From: Calditrichia bacterium
Lineage (GTDB): Bacteria > Calditrichota > Calditrichia > RBG-13-44-9 > J075
Assembly: GCA_028284905.1 (NCBI GenBank)
Contig: JANQQU010000085.1
Location: 186,001-250,000 of the forward strand
Reading direction: 5' to 3'
DNA length: 64,000 bases
The position numbers and the translations under genes are program-made. The notes under the pieces were generated by a model. The model searched no databases and had not been told where the DNA came from. It saw only the letters and a list, made by a program, of their open reading frames with translations. This document shows positions 1 to 8,171 of this stretch, piece after piece; positions within the stretch are counted from its first letter, which is position 1, and the number at the start of each line of letters is the position of its first letter.

Positions 1-2
1 GA

Positions 3-590
3 TTGGATGCGCTCAAGAAACTGATTTTCTGGCCGCGCGGGCATTTCCAAACCAAGTTAACCGAATTAGGATCCAGCAAGGATGAAATCGGTACCAGCAA
101 TGCCGATATCCTGATGGTGCTGATGGAATCCCTGGTAAAACAGGAACAGCTCTATCAGGGACTGCCGGAGCCATTCGATGAGATTCTCCGAAATCCATTG
201 GAAACCGTTGAGGAAATGACACCGTTGCAACATCGGATTTCCGAGTGTTGCCAGCGCCCGTTAACAGTATGGGAATTGCTGATGACCCTGACGGATAGTA
301 ATGAAGACATTATGCTTGAGCTTAAGATAATGATGCAAATGGAGTTGATCGGTTACCGCTCGGAAGTCGAGAAACTGGTGCGCGATCATGAGGAACAGTC
401 CGGTATCGAAAAATTCTTCTCTTCCATTTCTTCCATGTTTAAAAAGAAAGATGCGGCAGAAGAAGGATACTATTTTTATGATGAGATGAATGGCGAATAT
501 CTCACCCCGAAATTAGAAGTCAATCCATTAAAATTGCATCGCCGCGAATTAGAGAAAATCACAAAAAAACTTGAAGAACTTGCGGAATGA
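3..590 (+). CDS. DUF4388/PATAN-type regulatory protein, C-terminal part (5' truncated by window edge)
   Basis: The reading frame is already open at the first base, and the first residues (FWPRGHF, about residues 9-15) look like the end of a DUF4388/PATAN domain, which usually closes with a W-x-x-G-x-F strand. I therefore treat this as the C-terminal part of a longer protein rather than a true TTG start. Residues 75-120 form a helical, winged-helix-like segment (PLTVWELL ... MELIGY). The tail from residue 160 on is charged and ends in a short coiled coil. The stop overlaps the next start by 4 nt (ATGA). DUF4388 proteins commonly sit beside small Ras-like GTPases of the MglA type, and the next gene fits that. 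The family call is moderate because the N-terminus is missing. Confidence 0.5.
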   Translation: MDALKKLIFWPRGHFQTKLTELGSSKDEIGTSNADILMVLMESLVKQEQLYQGLPEPFDEILRNPLETVEEMTPLQHRISECCQRPLTVWELLMTLTDSNEDIMLELKIMMQMELIGYRSEVEKLVRDHEEQSGIEKFFSSISSMFKKKDAAEEGYYFYDEMNGEYLTPKLEVNPLKLHRRELEKITKKLEELAE

Positions 591-1066
591 AAATCGTAGA
601 AACAGCAGTTTGGACGCATAATCAGAACCTTTTTGAAGAATTAAGCCAACGTTTGCCATTGGATAAAACTTCAGTTATGAATATAGATGTGCATCGTTTT
701 GAAATCGATGATGAGCTGGTGGTATTGATGTATGAATTCCGCAATGGCGTTAAATATCCTCCGGAATTACTTGACCATCTCGAACATCATTTGGCCGGTT
801 TGCTGATCGTAACGGAAAGTAAGAACGCGCTTGAGATTGCCGAAACGCCGGAAGATGTAGATAAGCTGGCAGAAAAGTTGGTTGACAAGCCGACGGTAAT
901 GGCGGTGAAACTTGCACCGGGAAAAATATCCGCAATGAATGGTGCGATTAGCGAAGATGGATTTTATCTTTCTCCGCGGGGACGTATAGCATTCTGGCAT
1001 CCGGAAGCCGGGGATTCCACCCTGAAAGTTTGGGAAATGATCTGGAAATCCTTGCAGGTATCCTGA
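587..1066 (+). CDS. Degenerate MglA-like small GTPase-fold protein lacking a P-loop
   Basis: This is a 159-residue soluble protein translationally coupled to the DUF4388-like gene. Residues 30-50 (IDVHRFEIDDELVVLMYEF) match the beta2-beta3 region of the MglA-like GTPases that accompany DUF4388 genes, where 'DFG.I..DD.LVLYLFGTPGQ' is usual. Residues 65-80 (HHLAGLLIVTES) match the following helix and the 'GAVVLVDSRR' strand. The glycine-rich P-loop (GxxxxGKS/T) is absent at the N-terminus and the DxxG switch II motif is replaced by EFRNG. It may therefore be a non-hydrolysing structural partner. The fold assignment rests on pattern similarity only; the alternative is an unrelated small alpha/beta protein. 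Confidence 0.4.
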   Translation: MKIVETAVWTHNQNLFEELSQRLPLDKTSVMNIDVHRFEIDDELVVLMYEFRNGVKYPPELLDHLEHHLAGLLIVTESKNALEIAETPEDVDKLAEKLVDKPTVMAVKLAPGKISAMNGAISEDGFYLSPRGRIAFWHPEAGDSTLKVWEMIWKSLQVS

Positions 1067-1074
1067 TTCGTCTT

Positions 1075-1093
1075 AGGGGAAAATAATTCCCTT
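1075..1093. terminator. Weak hairpin between convergent genes
   Basis: A 7-bp stem (AGGGGAA with TTCCCTT, one G-U pair) closes a 5-nt loop in the 40-nt gap between two converging genes. A short T run follows on the plus strand. It could end transcription from the plus-strand gene; its strength is doubtful. Confidence 0.35.
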
Positions 1094-1106
1094 TCACCCA
1101 CCGAAA

Positions 1107-2984
1107 TTATTCTTTCAATAATCCCTGGAAAATTTTATACCGTGGATCGCTGCTGTTTGCCGGTACGCGTTTCAGGGTTTCCCGTGCCAGCGTTTTCTTC
1201 CCGGTCTGTAAGTATACCCTGGTGAGGTCCAGGAGCATATTGGCATCTGCTGGCAGCTGATTGATGAGCCGTTCCAGCAACGTGCCGGCGTCCGGGAAAT
1301 TCTCCTGTTTTAGGTAGATGCGCGACAATAAAAACATCGCGGAAGTGTGCCAGGGGTGAATCGCCAAAGTATGCTGCCAGGCATCGATTGCTGCAAGTGT
1401 GTCCTGGTTGGCCAGATGAATTTTCCCCCGATAGAATGCCGGTGGATTTACTTCAGGATCAAGGTGATATAAAGATTCTTCGGTAGTCTTTAATAGATTA
1501 ATTGCTGCTGACGGGGATGCATCGCTGCTGCTGATCGCTGCTTTTATATTTGATTCCATCTCCCAATGATTAAATATATTTAACATAATAACACCGGAAA
1601 GCAGTATTCCTGTGCCGCACATAAGCCGAAAAATTTTTCGATTCAGCACTTTTGCCGGATGAAATATTCGGTAATAATTTACGCTGATAATCGCAAAGTT
1701 AAGCATGATAATCGTCATGTGAACCATGCGCTCTTTCGGGTAGGAAAATAAAGCAATAACCAGAAATATCGCTATTGATAGCAGTTGTAGTAGGGTTAAG
1801 AGTCTGGTCTTCTGATCTGTTTCATGGGATAACAGCCTGATGCAATAGTAAATAATCAATAGAAAAATAAGCAAATAACAGACGATGCCAGCAATGCCAC
1901 TTTCCGCCATTACCCAAAGGTAATCGTTATGGGGGCGAAGTGCATGACCAATATTGGCAGGATTGCTATCCCGGTAAAGCCCGTACGCCGGGGCAAAAAT
2001 TTCCCAGTTACCAGCACCCACACCACCAAGCGGATTGTCGGCGATCATTTCAGTGGTGCCTTCCCATAAATGAAAACGCGCATATATCGTGCTCCGGGTG
2101 ATGTATTTACCGGTAAGCATTTTTTCTACCTGAAAAGGCTCAAATTTTTCCTCGATCTTTGTGACGTAGTAATACATCCCAAATAATGTCATCGTCAGCA
2201 AACCGCCGGCGATCAATAGTAATACCGTTTTGTTGTAAAATTGCTCTTGGATCGATTCAGCGCCATTACGGCGTTTGAGGATTTGCAGAATAGTGATAAG
2301 GAGGATAAGAGAAAGAATAAGTGCAACCCAGGAAGAGCGGGCATGGCTCAGCCCAATAATCCCGCAAGAGAGCCCGAATGCACAGATATATAATGCTTGC
2401 CAGCCGGGCGCGTCTGTTCGATATCCCCAGAATAGAAGGGGAAGCAGCATTGCCAGGGCACCGGCCAGCAGATTACGATTCATCAGGGTTGCATCCATAT
2501 TGGTTGTGCCGGGAATGCTGAGGAAGGCCAGTTGAAAGAATTGGAAAAGTGCAATTAAGGATAATCCAATTGCAGCAATCGCAAAAGCGCGTATGAAGAA
2601 AGTTGGCAAGTTCTCATTTTGTTGGAAAAGGATAATCGCCGCGAGCATGAACATTAGCAGACTAAAATATTTACCGGCCTCAAAAATTGATAACGGCGGA
2701 TAAAAGGCATAAAGCGCTGAAATTAATAACACCAGTCCATAGGCAAGTAGAATGGGTAACAGGGGGAGCTGAAAGACGTTTTCAAGCTCCACGGATGACT
2801 GTTGGAATGAGCGATAGTTGTAATATGAAAAAACACTAATGGCCGCAATAAGCAAAACCAGCATTCGTGGTAATGTTACCGGGTCAATCAACTGGTTGGC
2901 AAAAACAAAGGGAGAAATAAGCGCGACCAGGGAAACAAAGAAAAAAGTCAACCAGTTTTCTTTCAACGATATAAGAGAGATCAT
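1107..2984 (-). CDS. O-antigen ligase/polymerase (Wzy_C) family membrane protein with C-terminal TPRs
   Basis: A 625-residue polytopic inner-membrane protein with about a dozen hydrophobic segments through residue 470. The signature region is the periplasmic loop at about residues 305-350, with R-x-x-L/I-W-E-G, NPLGGVGAGNW and RPHNDYL, which are the hallmark motifs of the Wzy_C/WaaL superfamily. The last 140 residues form TPR-like helices (DTLAAIDAWQHTLAIHP, then another pair). Family members join or polymerise undecaprenyl-linked glycans onto lipid A, proteins or each other; the exact acceptor cannot be read from sequence. Its start overlaps the stop of the paralogous upstream gene by 4 nt, so the two are co-translated. 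Confidence 0.85.
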   Translation of the reverse strand: MISLISLKENWLTFFFVSLVALISPFVFANQLIDPVTLPRMLVLLIAAISVFSYYNYRSFQQSSVELENVFQLPLLPILLAYGLVLLISALYAFYPPLSIFEAGKYFSLLMFMLAAIILFQQNENLPTFFIRAFAIAAIGLSLIALFQFFQLAFLSIPGTTNMDATLMNRNLLAGALAMLLPLLFWGYRTDAPGWQALYICAFGLSCGIIGLSHARSSWVALILSLILLITILQILKRRNGAESIQEQFYNKTVLLLIAGGLLTMTLFGMYYYVTKIEEKFEPFQVEKMLTGKYITRSTIYARFHLWEGTTEMIADNPLGGVGAGNWEIFAPAYGLYRDSNPANIGHALRPHNDYLWVMAESGIAGIVCYLLIFLLIIYYCIRLLSHETDQKTRLLTLLQLLSIAIFLVIALFSYPKERMVHMTIIMLNFAIISVNYYRIFHPAKVLNRKIFRLMCGTGILLSGVIMLNIFNHWEMESNIKAAISSSDASPSAAINLLKTTEESLYHLDPEVNPPAFYRGKIHLANQDTLAAIDAWQHTLAIHPWHTSAMFLLSRIYLKQENFPDAGTLLERLINQLPADANMLLDLTRVYLQTGKKTLARETLKRVPANSSDPRYKIFQGLLKE

Positions 2985-4930
2985 TCCGGCATTTCCCCGG
3001 AATGTATTTTTTCCCGAAGCAGTTCACGATATTGCCTGATCCGTGGATTACTGCTGTTTATATCTGTTTTTTGGATGATGTCATATGCTTTTTGCCATTG
3101 CCGCTGTCTTATAAACACACCGGTAAGATTGATCAGAGTGTGTTCCATGTGGGGAGAGAATTCTAAAATTCTATTGTACACAGAAATTGCCTGTTCAATA
3201 TTCCCGGAACGCTCATAAGTGGTGGCCAGGTTGTTAAGCAGAATGATGTGGTTTGGATGAACCTGCTCGCCAGCGATAAATTCTGCGCTGGCTTTCGCTA
3301 TTGCATCGCGATCTGTTTCTAATTGTTTTGTCCAGGCCAACCCACGTCGCAATGCCAGGGGCGTAGCCATGGCATCCATGTTGTAAATGGCTGTTTCTGC
3401 TTCATTTAATAGACTGATAGACCTTTTCCAATTCTGCTGTTTTTCGGATTTTATCGCCTCTTTCGTCAGAAAATCTGATTGTACGCGGGAAAATCCTGCC
3501 CAGGTTGAAAAAAGTAAACCGATGATCAGGCCAACGAAGAAAAGGCGTTCCCATAAACTGCTGACCGGTTTTTTGACCGGTGAAGTTTGATGATAGATTG
3601 CCATTAAAACACTGATGGATAATCCCAGAAAAGACATATGAACAATACGCTCTTTCGGAAAAGAGAATATTGCAATAACAATATAAGCTACAATACCAGT
3701 GGATATCAGGTATGCGGCAAGCCGGGAATTACTATCGGGGGAAGAGCGAGTCGCTTTATATCCATACATCAATGCTAAGGCAAAAATTAGCAAATATAGT
3801 AAGCCACCGGCAATACCAGTTTCAGCAAAGGTCCATAGAAAGTCATTATGCGGACGAATATAGTTGACTTTCCCGCCGCCGGATCGGAGGCCATCTGTGC
3901 CGTATTGGTTCAACGCTATTTTCCAATTGCCCGGGCCAACACCGGTAATGGGATGATTTAAGGTCATAGCTATACTTTTCTGCCACATAATCAGTCGTTC
4001 ACTAATAGATGATGTTTCTACCTGACCGCCGGTAATCGCCTGATTCAGGTGAATATTCTGAGCGGTGCGATAGTTGTGGATGAAAAGAGTTGCAACAACT
4101 GGTAAAATAGTAACTCCGACAATTAACATCGCTCTCCGGGAAATCGTCTTAGCAACTTCACCGGAAATTTGCATTTGCGGGAGAAAGCGGGGGAGAAGTG
4201 CAATACTAATAAAGATAACGGCCCCGGCCAGCCAGGAGGCGCGGGAATGAATAATGCCGATGATGAAAATTGAAAATATGTAACAAAAGATAGAAAATAA
4301 TCGCCATTGTCCGCTAAGCACAAATAAGCCATAGGCGATAAATGGTAGCATCAAAATAAGCGCGCTGGCCAGTAAGTTCTTATTCGCCATGGTCGCATAG
4401 ATGATGAAATTCCCGGGAATTTCCGTAAAGGCCACACCATAATACTGGCAGATACCAAGAAAGCAGAGTATGAATGATAGGACTGTTATTGTCGCCGAGA
4501 GCGTTTCAAGTAGCCTGCTATTCGCCAGGAACAACAGACTGCTGAAGAAAATTAATGCAATCAGTAAAACAATTTTTAATATATCAACAATACCCTCAGA
4601 GAAATTAACCGCAAAAAACAGGCTGATAATATTTACACCCAGAAATACAAATAAAATTAGAAAAATCGGTTGCTTCAAAAGTGTAGAGGCCGGTTGGCGC
4701 AAATTGCTTCTTTTCGGAGAAAAAATAAAAAACAGAAAGATAGTGAGGGAGAGAGACAATAGAAAAAAACGCGGCATTAGCACAGGTTCTACCGTCTGCG
4801 AGGAAAAGAGCAGCGGCAGTATGATAAAAATAGCTGAGACATAAAAAATTTCAGGAAATGTAAATTGCTGCTTATCCTCTCTGGACAGCTTCTTACGGGC
4901 TTTATCCGATTTCTTTTTGCGTTTTTTCAT
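2981..4930 (-). CDS. O-antigen ligase/polymerase (Wzy_C) family membrane protein with TPRs, paralogue of the neighbour
   Basis: This protein has the same architecture as its downstream neighbour: a very basic N-terminus (MKKRKKKSDKARKK), multiple transmembrane helices, the periplasmic motifs GVGPGNWK and RPHNDFLW, and a C-terminal TPR region with clear repeats (NLATTYERSGNIEQAISVYNRIL). I place the start at 4930, where AGGGATC lies 6-7 nt upstream of ATG; an in-frame ATG at 4975 has no comparable ribosome-binding site. The two copies share motif order but are clearly diverged, so this is an old duplication. Their 4-nt overlap suggests that both are needed together, for example a polymerase and a ligase or two ligases of different acceptor specificity. 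That split is inference. Confidence 0.85.
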   Translation of the reverse strand: MKKRKKKSDKARKKLSREDKQQFTFPEIFYVSAIFIILPLLFSSQTVEPVLMPRFFLLSLSLTIFLFFIFSPKRSNLRQPASTLLKQPIFLILFVFLGVNIISLFFAVNFSEGIVDILKIVLLIALIFFSSLLFLANSRLLETLSATITVLSFILCFLGICQYYGVAFTEIPGNFIIYATMANKNLLASALILMLPFIAYGLFVLSGQWRLFSIFCYIFSIFIIGIIHSRASWLAGAVIFISIALLPRFLPQMQISGEVAKTISRRAMLIVGVTILPVVATLFIHNYRTAQNIHLNQAITGGQVETSSISERLIMWQKSIAMTLNHPITGVGPGNWKIALNQYGTDGLRSGGGKVNYIRPHNDFLWTFAETGIAGGLLYLLIFALALMYGYKATRSSPDSNSRLAAYLISTGIVAYIVIAIFSFPKERIVHMSFLGLSISVLMAIYHQTSPVKKPVSSLWERLFFVGLIIGLLFSTWAGFSRVQSDFLTKEAIKSEKQQNWKRSISLLNEAETAIYNMDAMATPLALRRGLAWTKQLETDRDAIAKASAEFIAGEQVHPNHIILLNNLATTYERSGNIEQAISVYNRILEFSPHMEHTLINLTGVFIRQRQWQKAYDIIQKTDINSSNPRIRQYRELLREKIHSGEMPE

Positions 4931-5055
4931 ATAGATCCCTGGTACTTCGCTGGTGTTGATTTGAAGAATATACAATATTCGATTTCTTAAAAAAAATAAA
5001 CTTCAAAAACCCGGAAAAAACAGTAGATAAGCGGCAATCTTTTTAATTTTTATTC

Positions 5056-5084
5056 TTGCATTTAGAACGGGCACCCTTTAAATT
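5056..5084 (+). promoter_or_regulatory. Candidate promoter of tRNA-Val
   Basis: TTGCAT, then a 17-nt spacer, then TAAATT, about 20 nt before the mature tRNA 5' end. The spacing fits a housekeeping sigma-factor promoter and the match to consensus is partial. Confidence 0.4.
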
Positions 5085-5104
5085 TTTCGCTCACTACCGT
5101 GAAA

Positions 5105-5178
5105 GGGGCGGTAGCTCAGTTGGTTAGAGCGCTACGTTGACATCGTAGAGGTCGTCAGTTCGACTCTGGCTCGCCCCA
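5105..5178 (+). tRNA. tRNA-Val (anticodon GAC)
   Basis: A complete cloverleaf can be folded by hand. The acceptor stem is GGGGCGG/TCGCCCC (one G-U pair), the D stem GCTC/GAGC with loop AGTTGGTTA, the anticodon stem CTACG/CGTAG with loop TTGACAT, the variable loop 5 nt, and the T stem GTCAG/CTGGC with loop TTCGACT. Anticodon GAC at loop positions 3-5 reads GUC and GUU valine codons. The discriminator base is A and CCA is not encoded. A hairpin follows 6 nt downstream. Confidence 0.97.
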
Positions 5179-5184
5179 CTCTGC

Positions 5185-5214
5185 AAAGCCGCGAATTATT
5201 TTATTCGTGGCTTT
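5185..5214 (+). terminator. Strong hairpin after tRNA-Val
   Basis: A 12-bp stem, AAAGCCGCGAAT with ATTCGTGGCTTT (one G-U pair), encloses a 6-nt loop just after the tRNA. There is no T tract directly after it, so it may act as a processing boundary or a weak terminator. Confidence 0.5.
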
Positions 5215-5690
5215 GTTCGATAAAGCAGTAAGCTGCGCTACGGTTTTTTTGACTGTCAAGCCGTTCATCCGGAAAACTGATCGATTGTTAATACTGGCGG
5301 TGTTTAATCGCGGGAACATTTGGATTTGAAGATTCCGAAGCGTATCTTGCAGGGATGCCGGGGCTACTGGAAATAAAGGTGTTAAGCCATCCAGGCTTTA
5401 AAATAAGTTCCGGAAATTCGTGGGCTGGATTATGAAGTTGAAGTAAACCCCATTGTATTTTACTGACTCAGTAAAGCCGGCGGCGGTTACAAAGCTGTAA
5501 ATAAATAAGAACTGCCGGGCATTGACGGGAACGTTAGTAAGGCTTCCGTCGTATCTTATTCGCGAATCAAAAAATGTAGATTTATAATTTGCATGCAACT
5601 AGGGCGCAATGAGTATTTTACAATAGTTAAACAATTAACCGAGGATATAAACTTAAAGAAATAAGTTCATTCAGTTAACAGGAGAAACAC
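5215..5690. other. 476-bp non-coding stretch upstream of infC
   Basis: I find no convincing gene in either direction. The longest frame (5398-5598, minus) has no ribosome-binding site and no recognisable composition. The final 50 nt hold the infC ribosome-binding site (AGGAG at 5680-5684). The rest may hold the infC promoter and an mRNA leader, or the remains of a decayed gene. Confidence 0.5.
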
Positions 5691-6212
5691 ATCAACAAAA
5701 ATAGTAGATTTACAAGGATTAATGACCAAATTCGTGCATCAGAAGTGCGCGTAATCGCCGAAGATGGAGAACAGCTTGGAATATTACCGACATCAAAAGC
5801 ACTACAAAGAGCAATTGATGTAGAGTTGGATTTGGTCGAAGTGGCCCCAAATGCCACCCCACCAGTTTGCCGAATTATGGATTTCGGTAAATATCAATAC
5901 GAGAAGAGCAAGAAGGAAAAAGAGGGTAAAAAGAAGCAACACCAGGTAACTGTGAAAGAGATCCGTATGCGCCCGAAAACGGATACGCACGATCTGGAAA
6001 CGAAGCTGAAGCAAGCCCGAAAATTCCTGGAACATCGCAACAAGGTAAAATTCACTGTTATCTTTCGTGGTCGTGAACTTGCCTACAAAGATATGGGGCG
6101 GGATTTACTGGAAAGAGTAGTAGAAACCCTGGAAGAAATTAGCGAAATCGAAACGCCTATCAAAATGGAAGGCCGCCGGATGACAATGATGCTTGGGAGC
6201 AAAGTTACATAA
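5691..6212 (+). CDS. infC: Translation initiation factor IF-3, AUC start codon
   Basis: IF-3 binds the 30S subunit, blocks premature 50S joining and proofreads the start codon and initiator tRNA. The protein carries the family core (INDQIRASEVRVI, RIMDFGKYQYE, KEIRMRPKTDTHD, FTVIFRGRE) and ends at the normal C-terminus. The first ATG/GTG-type codon in frame is the GTG at 5745, inside the conserved N-domain, so it cannot be the real start. Upstream there is no other ATG, GTG or TTG before a stop at 5676, but AGGAG at 5680-5684 lies 6 nt before ATC at 5691, giving a normal 173-residue protein. AUU and AUC starts of infC are known in other bacteria, where IF-3 represses its own translation because it rejects non-AUG starts. 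Next come rpmI and rplT, the classical order. Confidence 0.93.
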   Translation: MNKNSRFTRINDQIRASEVRVIAEDGEQLGILPTSKALQRAIDVELDLVEVAPNATPPVCRIMDFGKYQYEKSKKEKEGKKKQHQVTVKEIRMRPKTDTHDLETKLKQARKFLEHRNKVKFTVIFRGRELAYKDMGRDLLERVVETLEEISEIETPIKMEGRRMTMMLGSKVT

Positions 6213-6343
6213 TCATCGGCTAATTCCTTATAAAAATTGAACTTCATTCTCCTTTATCCATCTGGTGCCGCTAAAAAAATACAATCTTTTTAAAAGATCG
6301 TTGATTTAAGGGCAAAAGCATGTTAAAATAGCAGCCTTTTGTA

Positions 6344-6407
6344 AATGTGCCTGAAATTTTCGGGTAATTTTCCCCGGTTGGATAAAGGGAAAGCTAAAAA
6401 GCACATT
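6344..6407 (+). promoter_or_regulatory. Structured leader before rpmI-rplT (candidate L20 autoregulatory leader)
   Basis: A perfect 7-bp closing stem, AATGTGC (6344-6350) with GCACATT (6401-6407), encloses two hairpins: CCTGAA/TTCGGG-type and TTTCCC/GGGAAA. It sits 37 nt before rpmI in the 231-nt infC-rpmI gap. In several bacteria ribosomal protein L20 binds an mRNA structure in this position and represses rpmI-rplT. The location and shape fit; I cannot confirm a match to a known leader family. Confidence 0.45.
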
Positions 6408-6443
6408 CGAATATTTGCCGTTTTAAATTGTGAGGATCTTTAA

Positions 6444-6641
6444 ATGTCGAAAATGAAATCGAATCGGGGTGCAAAAAAGCGGTTCAAACTGACCGCCTCG
6501 GGGAAAATCAAGCACCGCAGAAATTACAAGAGTCACATCCTGACCAAGAAATCTCCCAAGCGGAAACGTGATTTAAGAAAATATAAATATGTTCATGAAT
6601 CGGATGAATCACGTGTCAAAGCAATGTTGCTGGCTCACTAA
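6444..6641 (+). CDS. rpmI: 50S ribosomal protein L35
   Basis: A 65-residue, highly basic protein with the L35 signature ([20 protein letters not shown], then [12 protein letters not shown]) and normal length. GAGGAT lies upstream of the ATG with good spacing. It is a structural component of the large ribosomal subunit. It sits between infC and rplT, as in most bacteria, and is likely co-regulated with rplT through the structured leader just upstream. Confidence 0.98.
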   Translation: MSKMKSNRGAKKRFKLTASGKIKHRRNYKSHILTKKSPKRKRDLRKYKYVHESDESRVKAMLLAH

Positions 6642-6739
6642 AATTCGTATGGGACCCGACCATCCCATCTCGGTATTTTATGAATCGGTTCAGTCTTGAC
6701 TGCTTGTTAAATTGAAATAGAAATCTCCTGGAGGAAATA

Positions 6740-7087
6740 ATGCCAAGAGCAAAAAACAACGTTGCTGCCAAGCAACGACATAAAAAGATTTTGAAACTTG
6801 CTAAGGGATACAGACTTAGCAAAAGCCGTCTGTATCGGACTGCGAAAGACCAGGTAGAAAAGAGCCTGCGTTATGCTTATCGGGATCGTCGTCAAAAGAA
6901 ACGTCTGTTCCGTCGTCTCTGGATTGTTCGTATTTCTGCAGCCTGTGAAATGAATGGTATCAAGTATTCCCGTTTTATTCATGGGTTAAAACAAAATGAG
7001 ATCAATTTGGATCGAAAAGCATTGGCGCATCTGGCGATGCATGAACCCGATGCATTTAAGTCCCTGGTCGAGCAGGTTGCCGGCTAA
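6740..7087 (+). CDS. rplT: 50S ribosomal protein L20
   Basis: A 115-residue basic protein of standard length, beginning [19 protein letters not shown] and containing the conserved core [24 protein letters not shown]-type helix and the [15 protein letters not shown] end (here [21 protein letters not shown]). It is an early assembly protein of the 50S subunit and, in well-studied species, the autorepressor of its own operon. CTGGAGG precedes the ATG. A strong terminator follows at 7114-7151, closing the infC-rpmI-rplT unit. Confidence 0.98.
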   Translation: MPRAKNNVAAKQRHKKILKLAKGYRLSKSRLYRTAKDQVEKSLRYAYRDRRQKKRLFRRLWIVRISAACEMNGIKYSRFIHGLKQNEINLDRKALAHLAMHEPDAFKSLVEQVAG

Positions 7088-7113
7088 GGGCTTTCATAAC
7101 TTGTTTTGACCTT

Positions 7114-7151
7114 AAATAGGAATTGGATAACTATTCAATTCCTATTTTTTT
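7114..7151 (+). terminator. Intrinsic terminator after rplT
   Basis: A perfect 12-bp stem, AAATAGGAATTG (7114-7125) with CAATTCCTATTT (7136-7147), with a 10-nt loop and a run of seven T. It ends the ribosomal protein operon; pheS starts 40 nt further on and so either uses readthrough or its own promoter. Confidence 0.85.
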
Positions 7152-7190
7152 ATAGAGTGGATTATACATTTTGTTAAACCTGGAATTAAG

Positions 7191-8171
7191 ATGAAAAACA
7201 AAATTGATGAAATTCGTGAATTGTTCGAAACGGACCTTGCAGCGGCTGGTGATGCTGAGCAGGTAGAAGCATTGCGGATTAAGTATCTTGGGCGCAATGG
7301 CCTGGTAACCGGTTTAACCCGGGGGATAAAAGATATCGACCCTGCGGATCGTCCGGCTTTCGGTAAAATGATTAATGTTCTGAATAAGACTGTAAAAACA
7401 GCGATTCAGGAAAAGCAGAACGGACAAGCCGGCGGTAAAAGTGTAGACAGCATCGATCTCACTTTGCCCGGTCGCAAGCCAAGAGTTGGCGGTCTGCATC
7501 CGCTCAGCCAAATCCGCGAAGAAATTAAGCAAATTTTTGGACGAATGGGATTTGCCATCGTTGACGGACCGGAAATTGAAACAGATTACCTGAACTTTGA
7601 AGCGCTGAATATTCCCAAACTGCATCCGGCGAGGGATATGCAGGACACTTTGTATATCTCTGAAGAACTGGTGTTGCGTACCCACACCTCACCGGTGCAG
7701 ATTCGCACGATGCAAAACCGGAAACCACCAATTCGGGTTATTGCGCCGGGAAGAGTATATCGGCGGGACACCCCGGATGCCAGCCATTCACCCTTCTTCC
7801 ATCAGATTGAAGGATTGTGTGTGGATGAAAACATTTCCCTCGGCGATCTGAAAGCGATTTTGGCCGCATTCACCCGGGAGATGTTTGGAGAAGGCACCCG
7901 GATTCGCTTTCGCCCCAGCTATTTCCCGTTCACGGAGCCCAGTGCGGAAATGGATATGTGGTGGGAATCCTCCAAGGGCGGCCGCTGGCTGGAGCTTTGC
8001 GGCTGCGGAATGGTTCACCCGAAAGTGCTGGAAAATGTCGGTATCGATCCGGATAAATATTCCGGATGGGCCTTTGGCGCCGGTATTGATCGGATCGCGA
8101 TGTTAAAGTTTGGTATTGATGACCTGAGATTATTCTTCGAGAATGACATAAGATTTTTGGAGCAGTTCTGA
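7191..8171 (+). CDS. pheS: Phenylalanine-tRNA ligase alpha subunit
   Basis: The catalytic subunit of the heterotetrameric class II synthetase that charges tRNA-Phe. An N-terminal coiled-coil region (residues 1-85) is followed by the class II core: LHPLSQIREEI near residue 103, motif 2 RVYRRDTPDASHSPFFHQIEGL near residue 190, and motif 3 GAGIDRIAMLKFGIDDLR near residue 296. The length of 326 residues is at the short end of normal. The stop codon overlaps the pheT start by 1 nt (TGATG), which couples translation of the two subunits. Confidence 0.97.
   Translation: MKNKIDEIRELFETDLAAAGDAEQVEALRIKYLGRNGLVTGLTRGIKDIDPADRPAFGKMINVLNKTVKTAIQEKQNGQAGGKSVDSIDLTLPGRKPRVGGLHPLSQIREEIKQIFGRMGFAIVDGPEIETDYLNFEALNIPKLHPARDMQDTLYISEELVLRTHTSPVQIRTMQNRKPPIRVIAPGRVYRRDTPDASHSPFFHQIEGLCVDENISLGDLKAILAAFTREMFGEGTRIRFRPSYFPFTEPSAEMDMWWESSKGGRWLELCGCGMVHPKVLENVGIDPDKYSGWAFGAGIDRIAMLKFGIDDLRLFFENDIRFLEQF

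Noticed and set aside
5398-5598. A 66-codon minus-strand gene
   Set aside because: No start signal, no recognisable composition, and no neighbour to support it.
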